From contig OZ316893.1 of the NCBI GenBank assembly GCA_973895155.1, positions 24,862,001-24,926,000 on the forward strand: a stretch of DNA of 64,000 nucleotides. The letters run 5' to 3'. Positions 12,308-23,781 of this stretch are shown here, piece after piece (within the stretch, counting starts at the first letter, position 1; each line of letters starts with the position of its first letter). Position numbers and translations under genes: made by a program. Below the pieces are notes generated by a model. The model did not search any database and was not told the origin of the DNA. It saw only the letters and a program-made list of their open reading frames with translations. The DNA comes from Marsupella aquatica. Its lineage: Eukaryota; Marchantiophyta.

Positions 12308-13741
12308 GCATATTATTCATACAGCATGCAGTTTAAGGGCTGGAATCTTTAGTTGGAGAGGTCAATTTTGGGAGGTGGGACATAAAATGAGCAAGAGAGA
12401 CTTCGGAGAAATCGATCGTCATAGTCGAAGACTGGGACATGGACAAAAAAGTGTTTTGCAACATTCAGCCTAACCTATACGTCGAGTAGCTAGCCTGAGC
12501 AATTCTATAGTAAGCTGAGCTAATCACATCTCTGGAATTGTGCAGTGGAAGGAGGCCACCCATGGACCGAACTCGATGAAGATGAAGATTCAGTCGGCTT
12601 TGCAAGTCATCGTCGCTGCAGCAAAGTGAAGCAGGACTGAATAGTGTACCATATTGAAAGGGTGGCAAGTTTGTCGTCGCAGAGCTCATTGATTTGAGTG
12701 CCTTTCCTCAAAAGACGGTACGTTGGAGAAACAGAATGAAGCCCTTTTGTGAACTTTATCACATCTGACTGATCACATTGTCGTTCTCGTTTGCATCTTC
12801 GCAACTACTGATGCACTGCTACCTGTTTGTGTTCGTGTTTCACAGGCACAGGTACAAAAAAATCCAGCAATCGTTACTGTCAGGAACTGGGTCTTGTTAC
12901 CTCAGAGCTCTTCCTGCCAAGTTTGTGTGAACGGCTTTTTCCAACTCGTGCTGGTCTCATGTACGAACAGAAACTGCCATATATTCTGTAGACTATGGAT
13001 GGTACGAGTACAGTTGTACATTTCAAACCCGAATTCACAGCGTGCCTCCATTTGTGAGAAATAGTTCCACAGAAATTAGAACTCTTGTCGAAATAATTGG
13101 GTTCCGAAAACTCGGGACTGTGTAGGCAGGACATGCCAGGGCATTATTTGCTTCAAGGGTTTCCCTTTGGAGAAGTCATTGAACATAAGAAAAGGGGGTA
13201 AGGACCCTTTTCCTCATAGCCGAGGGTTGTGTTGCTCCTCGTCTGAAGATAGACGACCTTCCCCTCCCCTATTTGACCTCGGATCTGTATTGAATTTCTG
13301 GTATCCCTTCTTGTTACGGTGTTTTTGCCCTTGCATGTTCCTTGAGTGAATTTTTCCCAGGGAAGTATTGGCACAATTGATCATTGGAATTCAAGACATA
13401 TTTGGTGTTTGTGGGCGTTTTGGGGACTTTAGGATATTTGAGATTGTTCAATGTAGCAGCAACCATACAATGTAAGATCTCCCTCCACTATTTTGAAATC
13501 AACTTGACAGAGTAGAGCGTTTTAGAACCTATTTTAGAAACCAAACTAGTAACAACATTACCCGGATCTCTGACCCGCCTGGGCAGTCGTTCACTCTTGT
13601 AACAGATAGGAGTTGGGTCCCGGCAAGTGCACATCAAAATATGACATATATGGTCGAAGACATCTCTCCATACCACAATAAACTTCTTTATTTTCTTTAA
13701 ATCAATGAGTGCACACCAAATATTACCATGTTTTTATGTTT
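12308..13741 (+). other. likely 3' UTR and intergenic DNA
   Basis: Downstream of the bHLH stop there is no convincing frame on either strand. Several AATAAA-like words occur, for example near 13676. The 3' UTR may extend through part of this stretch; its end cannot be placed. Confidence 0.4.
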
Positions 13742-13940
13742 GATTACCGGCAGGGATAGGAGTTTAGGACAACACGGTTGCAAAGAATTTAATGTCCAAC
13801 GCCATCCTCTAGGTTTGTCAGTGCGTTTTGATGTGTGATTACCCCGTTTTGATCTGTGATTACCGGCAGGGATAGGAGTTCAGGACAACACGGATGCAAA
13901 GAATTTAATGTTCGACGCCACCCTCTAGGTTTGTCAGCCA
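13742..13940. repeat. 116-bp period tandem duplication
   Basis: GATTACCGGCAGGGATAGG begins copies at 13742 and 13858. Both continue with GACAACACGG and end CTCTAGGTTTGTCAG. They are separated by a short GTTTTGATCTGTGATTACC duplication. Confidence 0.85.
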
Positions 13941-14559
13941 TTGCAATGACAAGGCAATCAAGCACCCATCCAAGCCCAGAAACCAGCAGTCTGCTAAATC
14001 ATGTCAGAATCCTTATGCAGTGACGTTCATCTAGTCCTGTCATTGTACCTCTATGTCATACCATCAGCCTACATTACACCCATGGCTGATCCACTACTCT
14101 AACCTACATGTCAAGAACTTAGAAGGATATCTAGATTTTAGTATGAAGAGAAGTCCTATCACTAATGATAATAAGAAACCTCGATTCTAGTGGGGAGATA
14201 CTCCCAAAAAATTCTATCACTAACAATCTACAATTATAATATACTATCCGGCCTTTACACTCTCATCTTCCATTTTTGAAAGTGGAAAAGGGGGAAATTT
14301 GATTCTAGCCATAGGACTTACAACAAAAACTTCCCAACCATTTGATCTGACAGAAGGGAGGAAGAAAGGCCTTGGGAGAGGCTTAGCATGTGCCCAGCCA
14401 AGTCTCAAGTCTCAATGCACTTTAAGAATTGATGTTAGCTTGCCAGGCATGACATTGACATGGTGAGGTGAAATGGGTATGTGAAATGGGTGAGGTATGA
14501 CAATGACATTGTGAAATGAAATGGGTATGAAAAGTAAAGGGGCACCAAACTACCCCTCC

Positions 14560-14712
14560 CATGCCTGTAGATTGCAGACTATCTCATTTTTGCTTGTAGA
14601 TTGCAGACGATGATCAAGATCGAGAATGTGTGGTTGCAAACCAATGCTTGTAGATTCCAGATGTTTACAGAACGATTGCTTGTAGAACAATTTTTCTTGT
14701 AGATTGCAAAAG
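14560..14712. repeat. degenerate CTTGTAGATTGCAGA repeats
   Basis: About five irregularly spaced copies of CTTGTAGATTGCAGA or close variants occur near 14565, 14594, 14647, 14680 and 14696. Spacing is not constant, so this looks like decayed duplication rather than a clean satellite. Confidence 0.6.
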
Positions 14713-15539
14713 ACAATCGCCGGTGTGTAAGCATATGACGAGCGCAGATTGGGATTGGGATTATTCATTTTGTATCAGTTCCTTGGGCTTTCTGTTTGCA
14801 GTGTAGGAAATGCCTTTCTCTTTGCTACTTCTGCCTGCTCAATAACTTGCATGACTTGGATGTCTATCTCTAATAAGATTCTGGAAATGTCAACATAGTC
14901 GTTGGGAACTGTAGTGTATTCTTTGCTTCCCGTGTTGGAAAATTGTCATTCAAACACAACCTTTCCTGCCTGAAATGTTTATCGGGATGAGGGTGCTAAA
15001 GATTTCAACAAACTCTGGGACAAAGACATGAAAGGGCAAAAGATTACACAAGAGGGGATAAGATTCAAACACATTACACTTGGAAAAATATCCCTTTACT
15101 TGTCAAATATGAATATTGCTCCAGGATCCTAGATTTGAGGCACTAGCAAGTGCCAGGAACAAAATCTACTGACATGACCATTCTTGCCACAGTGGGCAAT
15201 GGGGCGCAGAGAGTACTTTTATGTGTGGAGTACCTTTGAGAAAATGCGACCTTCAATTTCCTGGTCACACCCATGCATTGCACAAGGCACCCTGGAATCG
15301 AGAGATTAGGTTAAGTAGCCCTAGAAGTACATTTAATATTAAATAAATCTTAATAATGGACAATCTGGGCACGGGCAGCATTTGAGTGTGCGAAAGCAAG
15401 CCTGACCTGAAAAAGTGACAAGTACCTGAGCCAAAATGTTAAAACACAAGGGTGGGTTTCCGGTAGGCAGTGGGGGAGAACCGAGGCACATTTAATGAGT
15501 ATACTTTGTCTCCGTGAATACATGGAAGGTAGGAGCACA

Positions 15540-15722
15540 TTCATTACAGAATTTTGGGTTGACTGTAATGAATGTCATATGTATGAACACAATTATTACA
15601 AAAGTTTGGGTTGACTGTAATTGTTTGTATGTGGAATGAAAGAGCACATTCATTAAAGAATTTTGGATTTAGGGTGATTGTTAGGGGAGACTAGGTTTAG
15701 GGTGATTGTTAGGGGAGACGTG
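15540..15722. repeat. short direct repeats
   Basis: Three copies of an ATTCATTACAGAATTTTGG-like block lie near 15538, 15590 and 15648, two with GGTTGACTGTAAT. They are followed by two exact copies of TTTAGGGTGATTGTTAGGGG at about 15667 and 15694. Confidence 0.7.
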
Positions 15723-15963
15723 GCATGTGAATTTTCAGGGATTGATTGGGAGTATTTTTTAAATTCTTTTATGTTATTTCCTAAGGATTTATCTATCAAG
15801 TTTTTTTTAAAATTTAGGGGGGTGGGGTGGGTGGGGTGGAGATCAAGGCTGCAAGAATGGTCATGTTTGGTTGGGCCCCAACCTTTTCAATCTAGGGTTT
15901 TCTCCCATGTTTGGACATTTATTTGGCTCCCAATCTTGCCCTTCGTTGGCTTTTCTGTCTAAC

Positions 15964-16082
15964 ATTTTTTTAAAGATGTATGTGAAACCCCACAAAAAGG
16001 GAAGAGTCAGTCATAATTTGAACGCAAGACCTATCAGTCTCCACTCAAGTGAGCTAACACACAGCCATGCCTCTCTGGGCAC
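15964..16082 (-). mobile_element. tRNA-derived SINE, copy 2
   Basis: The reverse complement reads GCCCAGAGAGGCATGG, then a diverged A-box region, then GATAGGTCTTGCGTTCAAAT (B box) and TTTTTGTGGGGTTTCACAT, in the same order as the element at 28287-28430. Only these two copies are in the window. The 3' end is AT-rich. Confidence 0.7.
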
Positions 16083-17560
16083 CCTTCTTTTGCTTTGTTC
16101 TTCCAACGTGTTTCTTTGTGTACCCTTGACATCCCAATTTTATTGTTCATGGGCTATTCCCATCAGACTCCCCATTCTCCTCTAAAAAAATCTTCATTGA
16201 TGACCATTTTTTCAAACCCTTCATTCCTTTTGCAATAGCAACCTGGCCACGTGACAACCTAGCTGAAATATCAATACTTTTGTAGTTTGTAATAACCTGC
16301 TCAAACTGTCAATAACTCTCCAACAACAACTTGGCTCAAACAATGTACAACACTTCCATCACAACATCATGGTTGAAATGACAACACTTCTGCCAAGACT
16401 TTGGCAATAAAACTGGCCCAAAACACTGATACATTGTTTGCTTAACACCATGGCTTCAACAACGCCCTGCACGCCTTGGTTCACCATCTGTGCCTCCTCC
16501 CTCCTTGACATGCCCTCCTTGAAGCTCCATCAAACATGCCATGAGCATGAGAAGAGCGTGGCAACAATAAAGGTGGGGGCAAAAGGGTGTGGGGGAGGGA
16601 ACTTACTAAATATTAACAAGGGGAAGGGGAAAGAGAAAAAATTATCTTTCCATAGCACCGCAAGACTGGTAATTGGACCTGCAATCCCCTGCCGCCATCG
16701 TTGGCCATCTTTCCCTCCTCTCCCCCTCCCATGCACTACCCCAAAACTAGATTTTGGGAACAATAACCACTCAATTGGAACAATGGAAGGGCTAAGTTGC
16801 ATCCATAGCATCACTGCACAAACAGAGCCAGACGGGCAATACTTACTTGCCTCTTGTGCACTTCTATATCTTACCTCCATGTTTTTGTGCAATTTCAGAG
16901 AAAATTCTTAAGTTTTCCCTTAGAATCAATAAAATGATCCTATCCTTTGTCGCATGTGATGTGTCATTTTTGTGGAAGTGAAACCGGCCCCCAAGCAGGA
17001 AGGAGTAATCAAGCTAGTGATAGAGTAGTTCAAGTGAAGACCCTGTTTGAATCTTGAGTAGTCTCTCAAATGAGAGACTAGTTCAAGGCAGAACCCTATT
17101 TGAACCCTCAGCAGTTTGAGAGACTATGCTCACCTCACCTCACCTCACCCCCGACCTCACCTCACCATATATCCATGATTCAAGATGAAAGATAAAATAA
17201 TTGAGACTCATAATGAACCTTTGGTTCTTAGAATCCGCTTTGTGCCTGCACTTGTTGCCCATCGTTTTTTGTTTCTCACAAATTTTTCCTGTGTGAATAG
17301 GGTGTGAATGAATGTCACTTTTGTGTGGCATGTGCCAGCTGTGTTAGAACTAGTGACTTGCCCTTTTCCTATTGACCTGGTCTATCACTCAACATGGGGA
17401 CAGCTGAGGACCATGGTGATTCGCACCCAACATTTATCCTGATATAGAAGTCAGGCATAGGGGGCAGCAGGCAGGTAGGAAGAGGCTACTCAATGCTAAT
17501 CCACATTGATTAGCCTCAATCTTAAGCCTTGTCTTTAATGTATCCATGCCCAGATTTGGC
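16083..17560. other. intergenic, no supported gene
   Basis: Open frames of 157 codons (16438-16911, +) and 120 codons (16530-16892, -) overlap each other on opposite strands. They contain no recognisable domain and look like chance frames in C-rich sequence. A short CACCT-iterated tract lies at 17130-17166. Confidence 0.5.
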
Positions 17561-18372
17561 CACAACTAGGGCGTCTCAAAGCTTCAAAATTATAGATGAT
17601 GGCTTTTGGCTATAAAGGAATGGTCATAACTTTTTCACAATATCATGTAATAGTTTTAGAATGTAATGGTTCACTAGCTTCTAAAGTGACTAGTGATAAT
17701 AACATACTACCAATATTTAATTTATGGCAAATGTACTATGTATAGGGTAATGGTCTTGAGATGGACCATTACCACGCATAAAGGTCAACCATCTATTTGG
17801 GAGGCATACGGGAGACCATATACATGTAATGGCCCACCACAAGCCCATTGGCTAACGTTAAGGTTGTGAGACCATGACAACCCATTACCCTGCATGCAAT
17901 CCGTCCGTTGCCACTTTAAAATGTGCAAAATTCATCCCTATGTATTGTTGTACAATGTATATGTACGGTTCAACCTTAGTGAGATATAATCATTAGGAAA
18001 GTAGCTTATCTGTCAGCTTCTGAGTGAACTAAAAAGTGAATGGCACCCTGGAGAACCTTAGGCCCAACTTGCATGTGAAGGGTCTTTCAAAAAACGGCCC
18101 TCAACTTGAGTCGTGTGAGTATGTGAATGAGCGAGACTTTTCTGGTAGCACCCCCTCATGCACCAAGCCTGAAAGCTATGGGACACATGTGGTGAAAAGA
18201 AGTTGCAGGGAGAAGATAGTATTGGACCAAAATATTTGCTTTCATCCAAACATTGAGAGAGTGCTTAGGGCTGGAAACATAGTCTCTCACATGTGAGTTG
18301 GGCCTTAACAAATTTGGTAGTCCTTAACTTTTTGTGTCCCTAATGCTTAATAGGTACAACTTAATTGGTATA
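17561..18372. other. intergenic, partial element end
   Basis: GTCTCAAAGCTTCAAAATTAT at about 17572 followed by GGTCATAACTTTTTC matches the inverted ends of the element at 31133-31371, so a truncated relative may lie here. The 86-codon frame at 18036-18296 has no recognisable motif. Confidence 0.35.
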
Positions 18373-18758
18373 GGATAATGCAGGTCTGGTTTGGGGTTAT
18401 TAGGCTATAACCCTATGCCCTGAAAGTGAAAAATACCTGACCATTGGTAGCCAAGAAGGTTGTCCGAGCCTTCTTGGAGCAGGGTTCACGCTAGAACTTC
18501 TGCCCAGACATGCATTATAATACATTCAGATTAGGTGCTACCATTTTCATTATAACCTTGTGCCCGGAAAGTCCTACCTCCTAGTCCTTTTTTTGGAGAG
18601 ATATTAAGTATGATAAAACACTGTTTGGGCTGGGGTTCTAGTCTTAAACCTGTTGTCATAAGCTCAGAAAAGCATCCTGGTTGCTGGCAATGAACATTTC
18701 CTCACTTTCTGGTCATAGGGTTATAGGCTAGTAACCCCAGACCAAACAGTCATTACCC
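18373..18758. mobile_element. 386-bp TIR element (MITE-like), copy A
   Basis: The ends form an inverted repeat of about 55 bp. The left end runs GGATAATGCAGGTCTGG...CCCTATGCCCTGAAAGT. The reverse complement of the right end runs GGGTAATGACTGTTTGG...CCCTATGACCAGAAAGT. The interior has no frame. Related copies lie at about 19080-20052 and 25601-26505, with a short relative at 57081-57215. A target-site duplication could not be defined by eye. Confidence 0.75.
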
Positions 18759-18827
18759 AATTATACATAATTTTTATCGGGAAAAAGGTTATCCCCGGGC
18801 AACAGATTACGGGAATAGCAAAAAGAC

Positions 18828-19072
18828 TCCAAAAATGTTTACATGCCAATAACCTGGCCTCCAAGAATGTTTACATGCCCTAAACTCCCGAAAATGTTTG
18901 CATGCCCCTAACCTGCCTTCTTGACACCTCTGGCACCTCTGAGAATGTTTACATGCCCTAAACTTCATAAAATGTTTACATGCCCCTAACTTGCCTTCTT
19001 GACACCTCCAAGAATGTTTACATGCCCTAAACTTCCTAAAATGTTGACATGCCCCTAACTTGCCTTCTTGAC
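18828..19072. repeat. AATGTTTACATGCCC minisatellite
   Basis: About seven copies of AATGTTTACATGCCCNTAA occur, combined with CTTGCCTTCTTGACACCTC into a higher-order unit of roughly 75 bp. A 120-codon minus-strand frame (18807-19169) translates this array and is not a gene. Confidence 0.85.
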
Positions 19073-19079
19073 AAACATT

Positions 19080-20052
19080 CATGCAGTGTAATAACCTGCC
19101 TTTGTAATTCCTGTTGGGAAGAAAGGTTACCGGTGTGTAACCTTGTCTACTAGGTGCCATCATTTCCATAACCCTGAGACCAGAAAGTCTTGCCCGGTAA
19201 TCTTTTTTTCTGGGCAGGTATTACGTATGATAATGATTATTTGGACTGAGATTCTAATCTGAAACCTGTTTCCACAAAGCTCATAAAAACTTCCCTGCCT
19301 GTCAGCATTTCCTCACTTTGTGATCATAGGATTACTGACTTGTAACCCTCACTTTATGGTCATAGGATTATTCCTCACTCAACATTTCCTCACTTTATGG
19401 TCATAGGATTACATACTTGTAACCCTCACTTTATGAATATGATAATGTCCTGGTTAGAGGGCATTATATCTGGCATTATGAGATATAATGCCGTGAAAAA
19501 TGAGGACGGTAGCCCAAGTTTTGAGGGCATTATTCCCATAATGTCAATAACTAGGACATTAATGTACCTAAAAACTTGAGTGATTTTTTGATAACAAACA
19601 AGAAAAGGTGAATCTATGAATAGAAAATACAAGCCAAAGGGCCTGCAATTGGTCAAAGGCATGAAAGAAGTTAAAAACAAATCTTTTGATTTTGATACAA
19701 GTTATTATGTTATTTGGATTTTACTGATTTTGATACAAGTTATTATGTTATTTTATTTGGTAACACTATATTTGGATTTTACCTTTCCTATTTTTTGATA
19801 CTTCACATAATGCCCTCCTCCTCAAAAGAATGGAGGCTGTATGAGAAATTAATGCACTCAAAAATACAAAGAGAAAAATAAAAAAAGTCTTTACAGTCAT
19901 AGGATTATTACTCATTTGGTGGTCATAGGTTTACAGACTTGTAACCCCATACAATACAATCATTACCCTATACTTGACAAAAACTTACCCTATACCTGAC
20001 AAAAATTTATGTAATGTAATGCTAGTAAATCCAGACAAAACCGTCATTACCC
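19080..20052. mobile_element. TIR element copy B, interrupted
   Basis: Blocks of copy A are found here: a CATTTCCTCACTTT block (three times), GGTCATAGGATTACATACTTG, CTTGTAACCC, and two CATTACCC ends at 19968 and 20052. The element is split at about 19436-19895 by the foldback element, after which the GTCATAGGATTA and CTTGTAACCCC motifs resume. The left boundary is unclear. Confidence 0.55.
19436..19895 (+). mobile_element. foldback/MITE-like element, copy 2, nested
   Basis: AATGTCCTGGTTAGAGGGC at 19444 pairs with the ATAACTAGGACATT end at 19560, giving a longer hairpin than copy 1. The distal part repeats AAAAACTTGAGTGATTTT, AACAAACAAGAAAA and GAAATTAATGCACTCAAA of 2225-2655. Its position inside TIR element copy B implies later insertion. 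Confidence 0.7.
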
Positions 20053-20277
20053 TATACAATACAGAAATTTATGTAATGTAATGACCTGCCTTCTTGACAG
20101 AATTTATGTAGTGTAATGCGTGGCAGTGGAGCTGTGAACTCGTGCAGTGACCAGAAGCGGCAAATCACTCTTCGACCGAGTATATTTGAAAGCTGCACTG
20201 CAAGTTTCTGATTCTGTGCCGGGGTTTAGGGTTCAGCTTCTCCTTCTGAGCTGACCCAGCTGCACCTGACCCAGCTG

Positions 20278-20480
20278 CCAATCCTCGAGTGTGGCAAGCA
20301 TTGCTGACAACAGCTTTCGCATCCTCTTCTCAAGTGTTCGTTTGAGAGTTTCGACTCCAATCGTCGAGTTTGGCAAGCATTGCTGACAACAGCTTTCGCA
20401 TCCTCTGCTCAAATGTTCGTTTGAGAGTTTCGACTCCAATCGTCGAGCCTGGCAAGCAATGCTGACAACAGCTTTTGAAT
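20278..20480. repeat. 79-bp tandem repeat, 2.5 copies
   Basis: Copies start at 20278, 20357 and 20436 with CCAATC(C/G)TCGAG and contain GGCAAGCATTGCTGACAACA and TTTGAGAGTTTCGACT. The unit lies in a 175-codon minus-strand frame (20233-20760) that has no recognisable family. I do not call it a gene, although a small lineage-specific protein cannot be excluded. Confidence 0.85.
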
Positions 20481-21207
20481 CCACTAGTGAGAGCACAAAT
20501 GCAGCTGAGAAGTAGAAGTAGAAGGCGAAGGTGCGTGAGCGGATCTGTGGGCTAGAGATGATCAATGTTTGAAAATGGAATTTGGTCTCTCGATGATGGG
20601 GCGAATTGCTCTTCTTGAGGTGATTACCTAGTGTTACAGGGCGAGCTCTAGTCGTGGAGCTGCTGCTGGCAAGGCTGTGCGCCAAAGGAGTTCTCCTTGA
20701 CTGACGATTCTTCTCTTGACGATGATAGTACCTGTCAGGTAATGAATGCATCAAGCACAAGTTGTGCTAACGTTTCTTGCTGGCCTTGCCTTGGGGTATC
20801 ACTGCTTGAAAAACTTTGTTACATTGCATACCTCTGTTGGTGCTCTTGAATTCTTCTTACCTCGTGTTCCTGTCCGATTTCCGAAGGGCTGAGGACCATT
20901 AATTCGTTCATTACCTGACCTTAGTGGTTCTGCTGTGCCAAGCTATCCCTTCCAACGCAGCGAATTATATTCGAGGCTATGGGAATGGCCGTAATATTGT
21001 ATTTGTAGCAATGAAGACTCGGTTCATATTTTGGCTTCTTCCCATTTCCGACATGTGAATGTTGGTTGAGGGTCCCCTTCTGGATTTGGATTGCGTCTAA
21101 CCCAGGTGAAAAAAGATGGTGTGAGGTATCTTAGAATTGGAAGACCAATCGAGGGCCATTCTTTCCTCTGGCTGCTAGTAATAATCGGGTTTGGGTTTGA
21201 CTTCCAG

Positions 21208-21290
21208 GTATTGGGTATGCTCGAGCAAAGCAGTTTGTGCCGGAAGGCGATAACGTCATTATATGCCCTCGTTCAGGCACGCTCTACGCC
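21208..21290 (+). pseudogene. exon remnant of a chlorophyll b reductase-like SDR
   Basis: Just after an acceptor-like CTTCCAG at 21207, one frame reads IGYARAKQFVPEGDNVIICPRS. This resembles the NADP-binding segment of plant NYC1/NOL chlorophyll(ide) b reductases (GIGYALA..FL.AGDNVVICSRS). Similarity stops after SRS and the frame runs on into unrelated residues. No neighbouring exon (TGSTKG upstream, catalytic YxxxK downstream) was found within a kilobase. It therefore looks like a single transposed exon lying about 250 bp before the CDC23 start codon. The identification rests on memory of the family motif. Confidence 0.5.
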
Positions 21291-21543
21291 TTAACCTCGC
21301 CTTTTGGTTTCATTTATCCCCATATCTGGAAGAACTGATTCATTCCGTATGATTGAAGAATTCTGCGACATTTAAAAAAATTGACAAGTCGGACTGTGAA
21401 CCAGTTTAGCGCATAAAAATGCTTTCTCATGACGGTTGGTGCAACAGAATGAGACGACACTTACCCGGAGAAAGTCCTCAGGACGGTGGACTTCCGTGCT
21501 GTCGTGATCCACCCAAGGGCTGCGTCTTTTAGGCACTTCTGTC

Positions 21544-23781
21544 ATGGCAGCGGCAGGGATTTCCCATCGTGTGGAGTTGCGTCGTGCAATTGGCCAGCTC
21601 CGAGACCGCGGACTCTATGCTGCAGCTAAATGGTCAGACATGATGCCTCTCTGTACAGCTATTCATTCCTTTCCATAACGTATTTGTCTCGATTTTTACT
21701 CTCGGCGGATTTTGGGCAGGGCGGCTGAAGAGTTAGTAGGTCTTCCCGAGGAGACGCTTGCTGAGAAAGCCGCTGTGAAGAGACAATCGAGGAGGAAAGA
21801 ACTACCTGGGACAGGGGCCCTAATCTCATTGCGGGAGGAGGATGAAGAGGAAGATGATGAAGTACTGCTTTTGGCAAAGGCTTATTTTGACATGCGTGAA
21901 TACAGGAGAGCAGCGCATGCCTTGCATGGCCAGTCTGGTCACAAAGCAGTATTCCTTCGCTGCTATGCAACTTACCTGGTAATTTTCTCTGCTCCACACC
22001 TTGACTGAGTCTCTCGTGAGATAGTCTATTTCAAGATAACCATGCCTCTCGTTGTGTGATTATTGCGATGGGAAGCTGTCAGCTGTGACATAGCGTTCCG
22101 AGCTCTAATTTCTTCAAATGTCTGTGGATGTCTTCAGTATGGAGAGAAGAGGAAAGAGGAAGAGATAGTGGAGTTGGCAGGGCCTCTAGGAAGGAGTGAT
22201 GCTGTGAATGAAGAGCTAGCAGGGTTGGAACAGGAGCTCTCAGCCTTGTATGTCAAGGGGACGTTGGATGCATTCGGGAGCTACCTGTACGGTGTAGTTT
22301 TGCATGAAAGGGAGAGAAGGGTGGAAGCCAGAGCTGTGCTTTGCTCTTCTGTGAATTCATATCCTTGGAATTGGAGTGCCTGGCTGGAGCTTCAAGCCCT
22401 TTGTACAGATCCTGACATTCTACCCCAACTCCATCTCAATGACCACTGGATGCGCGACTTTTTTGTAGCTAGTGTGTACCTAGATTTGCAGCGAAATTCG
22501 GATGGTTTGGCTCGATATCGAGCTCTGAACACGATTTTTCCAAGGAGTGACCACATTTTATCTCAGACAGCTACAGCCCTTTACAATTTGCGTGAGTTTG
22601 ATGAGGCGGAGGGCCTGTTTGAGGAACTTCTTCGTACCGATCCGTATCGCATAGAAGGCTTAGACACCTACTCCAACATTTTGTATGTAAAAGAGTGTTT
22701 TGCTGCGCTTAGCTTCCTTGCACACAAAGCAGTTCTCACTGACAAGTACCGTCCTGAGACCTGTTGCATTATCGGAAATTACTACAGTCTGAAAGCCCAA
22801 CATGAAAAAGCCGTCCTGTACTTTAAGCGAGCCTTGAAATTGAACAGGAAGTACCTGTCAGCGTGGACCCTCATGGGACATGAGTATGTGGAACTCAAAA
22901 ACACTCCGGCTGCCATAGACGCCTATCGTAGAGCTGTCGATATAAATCCAAGGGATTATCGAGCGTGGTACGGTCTTGGGCAGACTTATGAACTGCTGAT
23001 TATGCCTTATTATGCTTTGTATTATTATCGGCGAGCTACACAGTTGAGACCTCATGATGCCCGAATGTGGTGTGCAATGGGACAATGCTATGAAAATGAT
23101 CAGTTGCAGATGCATGAGGCAGCAATACGGTGCTACAAACGAGCTGTTTCGAATAATGATCGTGAAGGAATAGCCCTCCATAAGCTCGCCAAGTTGCATC
23201 ATCAGTTAGGACAGATGGACCAAGCGGCCATCTTCTACAAGAAAAACCTGGATAGAATGGAGGCTGATCAAAATGAGGGGCAGGACATAGTGGAGGCCTT
23301 GCTCTTCTTAGCCACTCACTGTAAAAATCAGAATATGCTGCAAGCGGCTGAGCATTACTGCACCAGACTGCTCGAGTATGGAGGCCCTGTAAGTATCTCT
23401 AACAATTTTGTGGTTTTTTCCGAGTGCAGTGGTGCTATTGATGAACTCTTTCTTGGCACTGCATCGTTGAGGAGTCCATATCTCCAAGTTTTGCAAGATG
23501 AATTGCTGTTTTGCTTTACAATGTTAAATCTACCGTGTTATGTCGTGCCGCAATATTTTCAGTAGAACCATTTGTTTGCAATCTTGTTGGCTGTAATTTG
23601 GTTCTGAGTCACTCAATTTTTCCTCATGTCTTCTGCACAGGCCAAGGAAGATGCAAAGGCTTTACTCCGAGAGATTCGAAGTGTACAGCAACATGCATCG
23701 ACGTTACCTTCGATGGATATCGAGCAGTTTACTCCTTCACCACCGAATCCAAGCTCGCAGTGTTCATATCTGGCAAGCTGA
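21544..23781 (+). CDS. APC8: anaphase-promoting complex subunit 8 (CDC23)
   Basis: TPR scaffold subunit of the APC/C ubiquitin ligase, which drives mitotic exit by marking cyclins and securin for degradation. Exons 21544-21632, 21720-21978, 22138-23388 and 23641-23781 give 579 aa, about the length of the Arabidopsis protein. The N-terminus ELRRAIGQLRDRGLYAAAKW is followed by an acidic linker and YFDMREYRRAAHAL. Exon 3 carries the TPR array, with near-invariant blocks YPWNWSAW, TDKYRPETCCIIGNYYSLK, ALKLNRKYLSAWTLMGHEYV and NTPAAIDAYRRAVDINP. The first junction is AAATG/GTCAGA to GGGCAG/GGCGGC, restoring W-A-A-E-E. The last exon ends in a polar tail. No anomaly was seen. Confidence 0.96.

Noticed and set aside
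16438-16911. 157-codon plus-strand frame
   Set aside because: No motif, overlapped by a similar antisense frame, low-complexity composition.
18807-19169. 120-codon minus-strand frame with repeated C/K/H-rich peptide
   Set aside because: It is the translation of the AATGTTTACATGCCC minisatellite; no start context or family.
20233-20760. 175-codon minus-strand frame with repeated LLSAMLATLEDW-like segments
   Set aside because: Its repetitive part is the 79-bp tandem repeat and the remainder has no recognisable domain; support is insufficient to call a gene.
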